This document shows, piece by piece, positions 39,666 to 48,027 of a stretch of DNA of 64,000 bases. Position numbers and translations under genes: made by a program. Below the pieces are notes generated by a model that worked only from the letters and a program-made list of their open reading frames with translations, did no database searches and was not told the origin of the DNA. Source of the DNA: Pandoraea bronchicola (lineage in GTDB: Bacteria > Pseudomonadota > Gammaproteobacteria > Burkholderiales > Burkholderiaceae). Each line of letters opens with the position of its first letter. Position 1 is the first letter of the stretch. The DNA is taken from the NCBI RefSeq assembly GCF_902459805.1, contig NZ_CABPST010000009.1, forward strand, positions 1 through 64,000. The letters run 5' to 3'.

Positions 39666-39950
39666 ATGACAACGAAAAAGCAGATCACATACATCAGCCC
39701 CGGCCAGACGGCTAAAGCACTGGTGCTGGTCTATCTCACTTTCAGCATTCCGCTGGTACTGCTCGCCTTCCTGGCAGCATTCATCCGCTACGGCGAACTG
39801 CCGGGGCTTGCGTTCATTTCCGCGCTGGTCCTCAACGCCATCGTCGGCTTCGTGCTGCTCTGGATCGCCTGCCACGCCTACAACTGGGTGGCCGAACGAT
39901 TTGGCGGCATCGAAGTCGCGCTGAGCGACGCCCCCGAAGAAGAGTACTGA
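39666..39950 (+). CDS. small two-helix membrane protein
   Basis: A 94-aa protein with two strong membrane helices (residues about 20-45, SIPLVLLAFLAAFI, and 52-75, ALVLNAIVGFVLLWIA), a basic N-terminus, and the C-terminal segment YNWVAERFGGIEVAL followed by an acidic end. The end resembles the DUF3566 pattern, in which a GGIEV strand follows two helices, but this is only a likeness by eye. It lies 108 bp after moeA. Function unknown. Confidence 0.8.
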   Translation: MTTKKQITYISPGQTAKALVLVYLTFSIPLVLLAFLAAFIRYGELPGLAFISALVLNAIVGFVLLWIACHAYNWVAERFGGIEVALSDAPEEEY

Positions 39951-40024
39951 ACCTCGCACCTGCGGCGGCTAACCGTTCGGCGCCTTGCGCCGCTGGCAGC
40001 CCCGCCTCTCAATTTTTGCCCCCT

Positions 40025-40507
40025 ATGTCTCTGAACCTTCGTGCAGCCACCGCCGATGATGTCGGCGCAATCTACAGCCTGATGCAAGAACTGGCCGTCT
40101 TCGAGAAGTTGCTGGATATCTTCGAAGCGACGCCGGAAAGCGTTCACGAGGCCCTATTCGGGAATGCCCCTGCAGCCGAATGCCTGATCGCGCAATGGGA
40201 TGACAAGATAGTCGGCTACGCACTGTACTTCCATAACTTCTCGACGTTCCTCGGCCGACGCGGCCTGTATCTCGAAGATGTCTATGTGCAGCCGTCCATG
40301 CGTGGCAAAGGTGTGGGGCAGGCACTGCTGCGCCGACTCGCCGGCATCGCGGTACAACGACAATGCGGACGATTCGAGTGGACGGTCCTCGACTGGAATC
40401 AGCCGGCCATCGATTTCTACGCGTCGCAGGGCGCGACGGTATTGCCCGATTGGCGCGTGGTGCGCATGACGGGCGAGGCACTCAATCGATTCGCCGAGGG
40501 CAACTAA
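40025..40507 (+). CDS. GNAT family N-acetyltransferase
   Basis: Acetyl-CoA-dependent acetyltransferase of 160 aa with the acetyl-CoA loop RGKGVGQALLRRLA preceded by YLEDVYVQPS, the pattern of the diamine (spermidine/spermine) N-acetyltransferase branch. The WNQPAIDFYASQGA segment completes the GNAT motif B. The ATG at 40025 is chosen; 40016 is also in frame. The substrate is not known. It converges with rmuC. Confidence 0.88.
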   Translation: MSLNLRAATADDVGAIYSLMQELAVFEKLLDIFEATPESVHEALFGNAPAAECLIAQWDDKIVGYALYFHNFSTFLGRRGLYLEDVYVQPSMRGKGVGQALLRRLAGIAVQRQCGRFEWTVLDWNQPAIDFYASQGATVLPDWRVVRMTGEALNRFAEGN

Positions 40508-40539
40508 CGCCCGCCCCGGCGGCGTGAGCGCCCTGCCGC

Positions 40540-42006
40540 TCACGCCTCGTCGTCGGTATCCAGCTCCTCTGCCCCCAGCAGCTCAATGGCTTGCTCACCG
40601 GGCAGTGCTTCAACAGCCTTGAGCTGACGCGCCATTGCGCGCGTGCGCACCTCGGCCTTGTCGATCGAGCGGGTCACCGTCTCCAGTTGCGATTTGGTCT
40701 TGGCGAGCACGTCACCGAACTTGGTGAACTCCGTCTTCACCGCGCCGAGCACCTGCCAGACTTCGCTGGAACGGCGTTCGATGGCCAGCGTGCGGAAGCC
40801 CATCTGCAGACTGTTGAGCAGTGCGGTCAGCGTTGTCGGGCCAGCCACGGTCACGCGGTATTCGCGTTGCAGCAGATCCGAGAGTCCCGGACGCCGCAGC
40901 ACTTCGGCGTAGAGTCCCTCCGTCGGCAAGAACAGCAGCGCGAAGTCGGTCGTGTGCGGCGGGGCAAGATACTTGTCGGCGATGGTCTTCGCTTCCAGCC
41001 GGATGCGTGTCTCCAACGCCTTCGATGCCTCTTCCACTGCCGCCGGGTCAGCGCGTTCCTGCGCGTCAAGCAGACGCTCATAGTCCTCTCGCGGGAACTT
41101 CGCGTCGATGGGCAACCAGACCGGCGTGTTGCTGTCGCTGCGCTGTCCCGGCAGCGCGATTGCGAATTCCACCCGCTCGGCACTGCCCGGTTTGGTCGCG
41201 ACGTTCTTGGCGAACTGGTCGGGCGTGAGCAACTGTTCGAGCAGCGCCTGCAACTGCACTTCGCCCCAGATGCCTCGCGTCTTTACATTGGTCAGCACGC
41301 GCTTCAGATCGCCCACACCTGCCGCGAGCGTCTGCATCTCACCCAGACCGCGATGCACCTGCTCCAGACGGTCCGAGACCAGCTTGAACGACTCGCCGAG
41401 CCGCTGTTCGAGCGTGGCATGCAACTTTTCGTCGACGGTGCGGCGCATCTCCTCGAGCTTTGCCGCGTTGTTGACCTCGATGTCCTTGAGCTTCTGCTCG
41501 AGCGTGGCGCGCACCTCGGCCAATCGCCGCTCGTTGCCTTCGGCGAGTTGTGTGAGCTGCTGGTGCTGGGCCTCGCCGAAGCGACGCAGCGTCGACGTCT
41601 GCTCCTCACGCATCTGCTGTCCATTGAGCACAAGACTCTGGCGTACCGCCTCGAGCTGCGCCGCGTTCGACTCGGTGAGCTTGGCCAGTTGTTGTGCAAA
41701 CCCGTCGATCTGATTGTTCTGCACCGTGGCCACGCTTGTCATCTGCGCTGCCAGCGTCTGCTGGAACTGCGCCATTTGCGTGCTCTGTTCGCCGCGTCCT
41801 GCACGGGCGATTTCTGCGAACTCCTGACGCAGCCCGCGCTCGCTGCGGTCGGCCGCTTGCAGCAAGTCATCTCGCACGTGAGTGAGCGAGCCGACGAGCG
41901 TCTCACGCAGCGACGTATCGCCATTGCGTTGCCAGACCTTCAACGCAATCGCGATCATCACCAACAGATTCAGCGCTGCAAGCGCTACCAACACCATCTC
42001 CACCAT
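40540..42006 (-). CDS. rmuC: DNA recombination protein RmuC
   Basis: Limits inversions at short inverted repeats in E. coli. The 488-aa protein has an N-terminal membrane helix (VLVALAALNLLVMIAIAL), a long coiled coil rich in Gln and Glu up to about residue 230, and a PD-(D/E)xK-like nuclease domain (RGIWGEVQLQALLEQLL, PIDAKFPREDYERLL). Length matches the family. It is downstream of and co-directional with the 2-hydroxyacid dehydrogenase. Confidence 0.94.
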   Translation of the reverse strand: MVEMVLVALAALNLLVMIAIALKVWQRNGDTSLRETLVGSLTHVRDDLLQAADRSERGLRQEFAEIARAGRGEQSTQMAQFQQTLAAQMTSVATVQNNQIDGFAQQLAKLTESNAAQLEAVRQSLVLNGQQMREEQTSTLRRFGEAQHQQLTQLAEGNERRLAEVRATLEQKLKDIEVNNAAKLEEMRRTVDEKLHATLEQRLGESFKLVSDRLEQVHRGLGEMQTLAAGVGDLKRVLTNVKTRGIWGEVQLQALLEQLLTPDQFAKNVATKPGSAERVEFAIALPGQRSDSNTPVWLPIDAKFPREDYERLLDAQERADPAAVEEASKALETRIRLEAKTIADKYLAPPHTTDFALLFLPTEGLYAEVLRRPGLSDLLQREYRVTVAGPTTLTALLNSLQMGFRTLAIERRSSEVWQVLGAVKTEFTKFGDVLAKTKSQLETVTRSIDKAEVRTRAMARQLKAVEALPGEQAIELLGAEELDTDDEA

Positions 42007-42136
42007 CGCGTTGCGACTCCCGTTGACGCATCCTGATCCTGCTTCCTGAAATTACCGTAGCCCGTAGCGGCCCCGACGGACATCGCGACCCTCGCGGCCG
42101 TCGTGCCCGCTATGCCCGCCATGCCGGCTTCGGTCG

Positions 42137-43126
42137 TTATGACTTGCGCGCCGCCGGATTCAGCAGACAAGGCGGCTTTCCCGCCGCCGCCCCGAATCCC
42201 AGCGCCGCAATCAGATTGTCGGCCGCCAGACTCGCCATACCACGACGCGTTGCCGCCGATGCACTCGCGATATGCGGCGTCAGCACGATGTTCGACACCT
42301 TCAGCAAGTCGGGATGCACCTTCGGCTCGCCCTCGAAGACATCGAGCCCCGCCGCCGCAATCTGACGGTTCGCAAGTGCTGCCGCGAGTGCGGCATCGTC
42401 GACGATGCCACCGCGCGCCAGATTGACCAGCGTGGCCGTCCGCTTCATGACGGCCAGCTCCGCCGCGCCAATCGTGTGATGCGTCGCGGCCGAATACGGC
42501 AACACCAGAATGACGTGATCCGCCGTGCGCAGCAGCGTGTCCTTGTCTACGTAGCTCGCCTTGCAGGCCGTTTCCGTCGCCGCATCGAGACGCGTGCGGT
42601 TGTGATACACGACACGCATGTTGAAGCCCATCGCACGGCGCGCAATCGCTTGTCCGATGCGTCCCATGCCGATGATGCCGAGCGTGCTGCCGTGTACGTC
42701 AGCCCCCAGGAACATGTCATAGGCCCACTTATCCCAGTGCCCTTCACGCAGCCAGCGCTCCGACTCCGTCACGCGACGCGCCGTCGCCATCAACAAGGCC
42801 CAGCCAAAGTCGGCTGTCGTCTCATTGAGCACGTCGGGGGTGTTCGTTGCCATGACGCCGGCGGCGGTCATGGCATCGATATCGAAGTTGTTATAGCCCA
42901 CGGCCATATTGGCCACCACACGTAAATGCGGTGCACCCGCGAGCACCGACGCGTCGATGCGCTCACTCGCCGTGGTGATCGCTCCGGCCTTGTCGGCCAG
43001 ACGCGCACGCAGTTCGTCGCTCGAATACACCGTATCGGCGTCGTTGCGCTCGACATCGAAATACTGCGCCAGACGCTCGATCACGTCAGGAAAAATGGCT
43101 CGTGCTACCAGGATCTTCGGTTTCAC
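42137..43126 (-). CDS. D-2-hydroxyacid dehydrogenase (glyoxylate/hydroxypyruvate reductase)
   Basis: NAD(P)H-dependent reductase of 329 aa. It has the dinucleotide loop IGMGRIGQAIARR, catalytic Arg in NLARGGIVDD, Glu in DVFEGEP and His in LTPHIASAS. Closest in pattern to GhrB-type glyoxylate reductase. GTG at 43126 is chosen: GAGAG lies at Shine-Dalgarno distance and the protein then starts KPKILVARAIFPDV; the upstream frame to 43225 is not family-like. Glyoxylate would link it to the glycolate oxidase genes at 51.4-55.4 kb, which is inference. Confidence 0.92.
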   Translation of the reverse strand: MKPKILVARAIFPDVIERLAQYFDVERNDADTVYSSDELRARLADKAGAITTASERIDASVLAGAPHLRVVANMAVGYNNFDIDAMTAAGVMATNTPDVLNETTADFGWALLMATARRVTESERWLREGHWDKWAYDMFLGADVHGSTLGIIGMGRIGQAIARRAMGFNMRVVYHNRTRLDAATETACKASYVDKDTLLRTADHVILVLPYSAATHHTIGAAELAVMKRTATLVNLARGGIVDDAALAAALANRQIAAAGLDVFEGEPKVHPDLLKVSNIVLTPHIASASAATRRGMASLAADNLIAALGFGAAAGKPPCLLNPAARKS

Positions 43127-43167
43127 CAGTTCTCTCGCAGAGGTTGGCCGCGCCGCAGTGTCACGGC

Positions 43168-44586
43168 TTAGAAAAATATCAGGGTCGTCAAAACGAACAA
43201 CGGCAGCAGAATCGCGCCCGACCACAGCATATAGCCAAAGAAGCTGGGCATGCGAACGCCACGTTGCTCCGCAATGGCTTTCACCATGAAGTTCGGTGCG
43301 TTGCCGATGTAGGTGTTGGCACCCATGAATACCGCGCCTGCCGAGATCGCCGCCAACGTGGCGGCGCCCGAGCTCATCAGCGTTGCCGCATCGCCGCCTG
43401 CCGTATTGAAGAACACCAGATACGTCGGCGCATTGTCGAGGAATGACGAGAGCAGACCCGTCGCCCAGAAATACATGACGTTGTCCGGCGCCCCGCCCGG
43501 TCCGGTCACCAGACGAATCACCCAGCCAAGTGCGCCGGCTTCGCCCGCGCGCAGAATCGCCACGACCGGAATGATGGTCAGGAAAATGCCGGCGAACAGC
43601 TTGGCGACTTCCTTCATCGGCTCCCAGTTGAAGTCGTTGCCCTCACGCGCCGTGCGCGGCGTCATCGCCAGCGACATCAACGTCACCACAATCAGCCCCA
43701 CGTCGCGCGCGATGTTTTGCAATGCGACCGGCGTGCCGAAGACGTCGAACTCGACGCCCGGCTTCCAGATCCCGCTCATCAGCACGAGTCCCACGGCGGC
43801 GGCGAGCAACACAAAATTGCGCTTGCCCTCAAGTCGCAGCGGCATGGCATCTGGCGTCGGATCCAGTGCTTCGATCCGGCGCTCGCGCTTGTGGTGGAAG
43901 TAGTAGCTATCGATCAGGAAGAACAGCACCAGAAGCACGGCGCAGATGAACAGCGTTTCGGGCCAGAGGTAAGCCGTCGTCCAGAAGAAATCCACCCCTT
44001 GCAGGAACCCGAGGAAGAGTGGCGGATCGCCCAACGGCGTCAGCGAGCCCCCGGCATTCGCCACGAGGAAGATGAAGAACACGACAATATGGACGTTGTG
44101 CTTGCGGTTGTCGTTCGCACGGATGAGCGGGCGGATCAGCAACATTGCCGCGCCCGTCGTCCCCATGATGCTCGCCAGCACGGTGCCCAGCGTCAGCAGC
44201 CCGGTGTTGAGCCACGGCCCGCCTCGCAGATTGCCGTGAACGCAAATGCCGCCAGCCGTCGTGAATAGTGCCGTGAGCAGCACGACGAACGGGATGTACT
44301 CCGCAACCACGGCATGCACCGCGCCGTACCACGCGGCGCCCGCACCGAATACGAGCGCGAAGGGCAGCAGAAACGCTGCGCCCCAGAATGCCGCGATCTT
44401 CCCGAAGTGGTGATGCCAGAACGCGGGCGCGAGCAGCGGCCCAAGCGCAATCGAGAGCAGCAGCCCCGCAAACGGCACCCCCCACCAGGCGACGAGTTGT
44501 GCGCCGTCCGGTCCGGCAGCAAACGCCGCAGGACTCGCCAAGGCCAGCCCCGCCGCGACCAATGCTCCCCAAATCTCCTTGTGCAT
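43168..44586 (-). CDS. CitMHS/NhaD-like membrane transporter
   Basis: Ion transporter of the IT superfamily, 472 aa with about 12 membrane segments, beginning with a signal-like helix ending SPAAFAAGPDG. The blocks LVANAGGSLTPLGDPPLFLG and DNAPTYLVFFNTAGG are typical of the 'putative citrate transport' (CitMHS_2) and NhaD sodium/proton antiporter group. Whether it carries citrate or exchanges sodium for protons cannot be decided here. It follows lutC by 246 bp in the same direction. Confidence 0.88.
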   Translation of the reverse strand: MHKEIWGALVAAGLALASPAAFAAGPDGAQLVAWWGVPFAGLLLSIALGPLLAPAFWHHHFGKIAAFWGAAFLLPFALVFGAGAAWYGAVHAVVAEYIPFVVLLTALFTTAGGICVHGNLRGGPWLNTGLLTLGTVLASIMGTTGAAMLLIRPLIRANDNRKHNVHIVVFFIFLVANAGGSLTPLGDPPLFLGFLQGVDFFWTTAYLWPETLFICAVLLVLFFLIDSYYFHHKRERRIEALDPTPDAMPLRLEGKRNFVLLAAAVGLVLMSGIWKPGVEFDVFGTPVALQNIARDVGLIVVTLMSLAMTPRTAREGNDFNWEPMKEVAKLFAGIFLTIIPVVAILRAGEAGALGWVIRLVTGPGGAPDNVMYFWATGLLSSFLDNAPTYLVFFNTAGGDAATLMSSGAATLAAISAGAVFMGANTYIGNAPNFMVKAIAEQRGVRMPSFFGYMLWSGAILLPLFVLTTLIFF

Positions 44587-44832
44587 TGTTTATGGTTCCT
44601 GTTGATTGATGGTCAACTCATTACGAGTCGCCGTAGGCGGCCGAGTGCCCCAAGCAACGTCAGCTTGGGAAATATCTCATACCTAAGTTACGTATTCCCT
44701 GGCAAACCCAAGGCCCGAGTCCGCAGTGGATTTTCGAAAGACGGCTCGCCACTGCGAATCGATACACGCGCGGGTGGGAAAGGACTTTCGGTGTCGGCCC
44801 GGCGTCGCCGGTCTTGGCGGTTGAGTGCCGCG

Positions 44833-45495
44833 TCAGGCACCGTCGACGATGACGAGGTGAACGCGGTAGGGACCATGGGCACCCAACACCAGCGTTTGTT
44901 CGATATCGGCGGTGCGCGACGGGCCGGCGATGAAATTGGTCGCTCGCGACAATTGACCACGCTCGCTGCGCATGAGGGCGAAGCCATCTTCATGCCCGGC
45001 AACGATCCGCGAAGCCGGCACGATGGCAATGTGGGTCTCCGGCAACAACGTGGCCGAAGCGAACGTCTGTGGCCCGGACATCATCATCAACGCGCCGGTC
45101 TCCGCGATCGCGCAGAAGCAACCGGTGATGCCGACCAGATCGTCGCCATGCGGCTTGCGGAACTCGACGTGGCACCCGGCCTTCGTCCAGTCGAGCTCAC
45201 GTAACGTCGGCCAGGCCACCGCCTGCATGGTGAGACCGTTGGCCTGCAGATAGGCCGCGGCAGCGGCCGGCACATCGTTCATGCCCGGCACGCGCGTCAG
45301 CGTGCTCGAGAGGGCTTCTGCCTTGGCGATGAACGTGGCGATGAGATCGGCGGACATTGCCGGACGCGGTCCTTGCGGATGCCTCGCCAGATAATCCTCG
45401 GCCGCAGCCTGCTCATTCGCCCGCGCCACATCGGGACGATGCTGTGCGTTGCGGATGCGGGCAAAAATGCGGTTGCGGGCGTCGGAGGTGTCCAT
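44833..45495 (-). CDS. lutC: LutC/YkgG family (LUD domain) protein
   Basis: LUD-domain protein of 220 aa, the third component of the LutABC L-lactate oxidation complex in bacteria that have it. The N-terminus MDTSDARNRIFARIRNAQ and the blocks GITGCFCAIAETGALMMMSG and HIAIVPASRIV fit LutC. The ATG at 45495 follows AGGA; the upstream frame to 45756 is not protein-like. Neither lutA nor lutB is adjacent; upstream is pncB. It may work with partners elsewhere, or on another hydroxyacid. Confidence 0.88.
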   Translation of the reverse strand: MDTSDARNRIFARIRNAQHRPDVARANEQAAAEDYLARHPQGPRPAMSADLIATFIAKAEALSSTLTRVPGMNDVPAAAAAYLQANGLTMQAVAWPTLRELDWTKAGCHVEFRKPHGDDLVGITGCFCAIAETGALMMMSGPQTFASATLLPETHIAIVPASRIVAGHEDGFALMRSERGQLSRATNFIAGPSRTADIEQTLVLGAHGPYRVHLVIVDGA

Positions 45496-45685
45496 GGGGT
45501 GTCCTGTGAAGCCGACGCGCCGGTCTGCGCAGCCGGCATCGTCACTGATCGTCTCTCGAAGCCGCCGGTGCAAGTCCGGCGGGCGATGCGCAATTATAGC
45601 GGCTGCCCCAGCCGGTGCGACGGACGTTCGCGCACTATCGGAATGGTCTGCCCTCGCGCTCGGACAGCTCCGCCATTGCCCATCG

Positions 45686-46879
45686 TCAGGTGCCGCCGGC
45701 CGGTTCCGGTGCAATTTCGAAAACCTGACGCAGATAGGCCAGATAGGCGTCGTCATCGCACATGTTCTTGCCCGGCGAATCCGACAGTTTCGCCACCGGC
45801 TGGCCGTTGCAACGCACCATCTTGATAACGATCTGCAACGGTTGATAGCCGAGATCGTTCGTGAGGTTCGTCCCCACGCCGAAGGCCAGTTTGCAGCGGT
45901 CGCGAAAGCGTTCGAAAAGTTGAAGCACCTTCGGAATATCGAGACCGTCCGAGAAGATCATCGTCTTGGTGTGCGCGTCGACGCGATTCTGCGCGTAGTG
46001 TTCCAGCAAGCGCTCGCCCCACGCGAACGGATCGCCGGAATCGTGGCGCGCCCCGTCGAAGAGCTTGCAGAAATACATGTCGAAGTCACGCAGGAAAGCG
46101 GACATGCCGTACACATCCGAGAGTGCAATGCCCAGATCGCCGCGATACTCCTTGGCCCAGGTCTCGAAGCCGAAGATCTGCGAGTCGCGCAGACGGGGAC
46201 CGAGCGCCTGGCACGCCTGAAGATACTCATGGGCCATCGTGCCGAGCGGCGTGAGACCGAGCTTGGACGCGTAGTACACGTTGCTCGTGCCCGCGAACTG
46301 CTCGCCCAACTCGTCGCGCAGCGTGAGAATCACCTCTTCGTGCCACTCCTTCGAGAAGCGGCGGCGTGTGCCGTAATCGGCGATCTTGCACTCGCGGAAA
46401 TCCACGCGCCCGGCAAGCATGCAGATCTTGTCCTTGAGCCGCTGACGGCCTTCCTCATACGCCGGCGTACGCTGTGTATTGCGGAAATACACCTCGTTGA
46501 CGATCGCCAGCACCGGGATCTCGAACAGGATCGTGTGCAACCACGGACCGCGAATCGTGATGTCGATCTCGCCGTTACCCTTCGGCGACGGCTGCACCGT
46601 GATGTACTTCTCGTTCAGATGGAACAGGTCGAGAAAGTCGACGAAATCGCTCTTGATGAAGCGCATCGCCCCGAGATAACGCAATTCGGATTCGGTGAAA
46701 CGCAATCCGCACAGCAACCGGATCTCGTCTCGAATTTCTTCGACGTACGGCGTAAGGTCGACGCCGTCGGTACGGCACTTGAAGCGGTACTCCACCTGCG
46801 CGGCGGGAAAATGATGCAGCACCACCTGCATCATCGTGAACTTGTAGAGATCGGTATCGAGCAGCGACGTGATGATCAT
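45686..46879 (-). CDS. pncB: nicotinate phosphoribosyltransferase
   Basis: Salvages nicotinate to nicotinate mononucleotide using PRPP and ATP. The 397-aa protein starts [18 protein letters not shown], contains [15 protein letters not shown], the His that is phosphorylated in the family ([14 protein letters not shown]), and [14 protein letters not shown] with [12 protein letters not shown]. The ATG at 46879 gives the standard N-terminus. Standalone gene divergent from fdxA across 260 bp in which no other gene is seen. Confidence 0.96.
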   Translation of the reverse strand: MIITSLLDTDLYKFTMMQVVLHHFPAAQVEYRFKCRTDGVDLTPYVEEIRDEIRLLCGLRFTESELRYLGAMRFIKSDFVDFLDLFHLNEKYITVQPSPKGNGEIDITIRGPWLHTILFEIPVLAIVNEVYFRNTQRTPAYEEGRQRLKDKICMLAGRVDFRECKIADYGTRRRFSKEWHEEVILTLRDELGEQFAGTSNVYYASKLGLTPLGTMAHEYLQACQALGPRLRDSQIFGFETWAKEYRGDLGIALSDVYGMSAFLRDFDMYFCKLFDGARHDSGDPFAWGERLLEHYAQNRVDAHTKTMIFSDGLDIPKVLQLFERFRDRCKLAFGVGTNLTNDLGYQPLQIVIKMVRCNGQPVAKLSDSPGKNMCDDDAYLAYLRQVFEIAPEPAGGT

Positions 46880-47139
46880 GACGGCAGGCCCCGGGAGGAG
46901 CACTCACGAGAAAGCAGCGAACACTGCCGATCGGCGAATGGACCGTTCGTCAGCGCACGGGAACAGCGAGCATCGTACCGCAAAGCAGTGTCACGCATGA
47001 CATCCGAGCGGATTGCGGGGCGGGCGGCACGCCTTGCCCCGCCCGCCTTTCGGCTCTCGCACCTGCGGCGGCGGGCTGCGTTACAATACGCGTTTTAACG
47101 GCCGCTCGAAGCCGTTTCGCGCCCTACTCTGGAGTTGGC

Positions 47140-47463
47140 ATGACGCACGTTGTCACCGAAAGCTGCATCAAATGTAAATTCACCGACTGTGTGGACGTTT
47201 GCCCCGTGGACTGCTTCCGCGAAGGCCCGAACTTCCTGTCCATCGACCCGGACGAGTGCATCGATTGCGCCGTCTGTGTGGCCGAATGTCCGGTGAACGC
47301 CATTTATGCCGAAGAGGACGTGCCGGGCGATCAGCAAGCCTTCATCGCGCTGAACGCCGAACTCTCGCTCAACTGGCCGAGCATCACGAAGACCAAGCCG
47401 TCCCTGCCCGATGCGGACCAGTGGAAGGACGTCACCGACAAGCTGCATCTGCTCGAGCGCTAA
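47140..47463 (+). CDS. fdxA: 7Fe ferredoxin FdxA
   Basis: Small electron carrier (107 aa) with one 3Fe-4S and one 4Fe-4S cluster. The ligands are visible in [18 protein letters not shown] and [16 protein letters not shown]; the second Cys of the first group is offset by the extra residues usual in Azotobacter-type FdI. The C-terminal tail after the clusters is helical and family-like. It precedes the tRNA-Asn genes. Confidence 0.96.
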   Translation: MTHVVTESCIKCKFTDCVDVCPVDCFREGPNFLSIDPDECIDCAVCVAECPVNAIYAEEDVPGDQQAFIALNAELSLNWPSITKTKPSLPDADQWKDVTDKLHLLER

Positions 47464-47522
47464 GCCACGAGCGTTATTGGCGAGGTTTGCGCCCTTGGTG
47501 CAGAAAAAGTGCGCGCCCGGTG

Positions 47523-47552
47523 TTGACAGCGTGTAAAAATCGCCTCTATAAT
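47523..47552 (+). promoter_or_regulatory. consensus promoter of the tRNA-Asn pair
   Basis: Perfect TTGACA (47523-47528) and perfect TATAAT (47547-47552), spacing 18 bp. Transcription would start about 8 nt before the first tRNA-Asn at 47568, so both tRNAs could be transcribed from it. Confidence 0.9.
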
Positions 47553-47567
47553 CGCTTTCTCTTTTGA

Positions 47568-47643
47568 TCCCCGATAGCTCAGTTGGTAGAGCGCCGGACT
47601 GTTAATCCGTAGGTCCCTGGTTCGAGCCCAGGTCGGGGAGCCA
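47568..47643 (+). tRNA. tRNA-Asn (anticodon GTT), copy 1
   Basis: 76 nt with acceptor stem TCCCCGA/TCGGGGA, anticodon loop CTGTTAA (anticodon GTT), T-loop GGTTCGAGCCC and encoded CCA. Preceded by a full consensus promoter. It differs from copy 2 by one compensated base pair in the acceptor stem (pair 4-69). Confidence 0.98.
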
Positions 47644-47729
47644 AGAATACCGAAGCGATGGCCTCGCACACGCGGGGCCTTTGTTTTAGTCAGCGCGCTG
47701 TGACAGCGGTGCGCGACACACGAGTTTGA

Positions 47730-47805
47730 TCCTCGATAGCTCAGTTGGTAGAGCGCCGGACTGTTAATCCGTAGGTCCCTGGTTCGAGCCCAGGTCGAGG
47801 AGCCA
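47730..47805 (+). tRNA. tRNA-Asn (anticodon GTT), copy 2
   Basis: 76 nt, identical to copy 1 except that acceptor pair 4-69 is T-A (TCCTCGA/TCGAGGA) instead of C-G. CCA is encoded. 86 bp separate the copies. A terminator follows at 47812-47843. Confidence 0.98.
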
Positions 47806-47811
47806 AAATGC

Positions 47812-47843
47812 AAAAAGCCTTGCCGATCGGCAAGGCTTTTTTG
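47812..47843 (+). terminator. terminator of the tRNA-Asn unit
   Basis: AAAAAGCCTTGCCGA (47812-47826) is a perfect inverted repeat with TCGGCAAGGCTTTTT (47827-47841), followed by further T. The palindrome starts 7 bp after the CCA of the second tRNA. The interval 47844-47991 shows no gene. Confidence 0.92.
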
Positions 47844-47991
47844 TTTTCTACGGCGACGAAGCAACGCCATCGCCCGCATCGCACATTCCTCGCCGTGGCC
47901 GTCGCGCCAATGAAAACGGGGCACCGTCTCCGGTACCCCGCTCTCTTACCTCCCATACAGCGCGCTGACAGACTCGCCGGCACGCTCACTT

Positions 47992-48027
47992 ACTTGCTTT
48001 ACCTGCTTTACCTGCTTTACCTGCTTT
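47992..48027 (-). repeat. 9-bp tandem repeat at the 3' end of the OFA transporter gene
   Basis: Four tandem copies of a 9-bp unit (plus strand acctgcttt; the first copy is acttgcttt). Read on the minus strand the unit is TAA-AGC-AGG in the reading frame of the transporter, so the real stop codon is followed by four more in-frame TAA codons at 9-bp steps (48019, 48010, 48001, 47992). Confidence 0.95.

Noticed and set aside
47568-47805. Direct repeat of tRNA-Asn as boundaries of an excisable element
   Set aside because: Only 86 bp lie between the copies, with no gene; it is a plain tandem tRNA duplication.
47812-47841. A 30-bp perfect palindrome as possible attachment site next to tRNA-Asn
   Set aside because: It is an ordinary rho-independent terminator with T run; there is no integrase or tRNA 3'-end duplication with foreign DNA beyond it.
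47460-47924. A 154-codon frame on the minus strand with two copies of a W-A-R-T-R-D-L motif
   Set aside because: The repeated motif is the antisense translation of the two tRNA-Asn genes, a well-known spurious protein.
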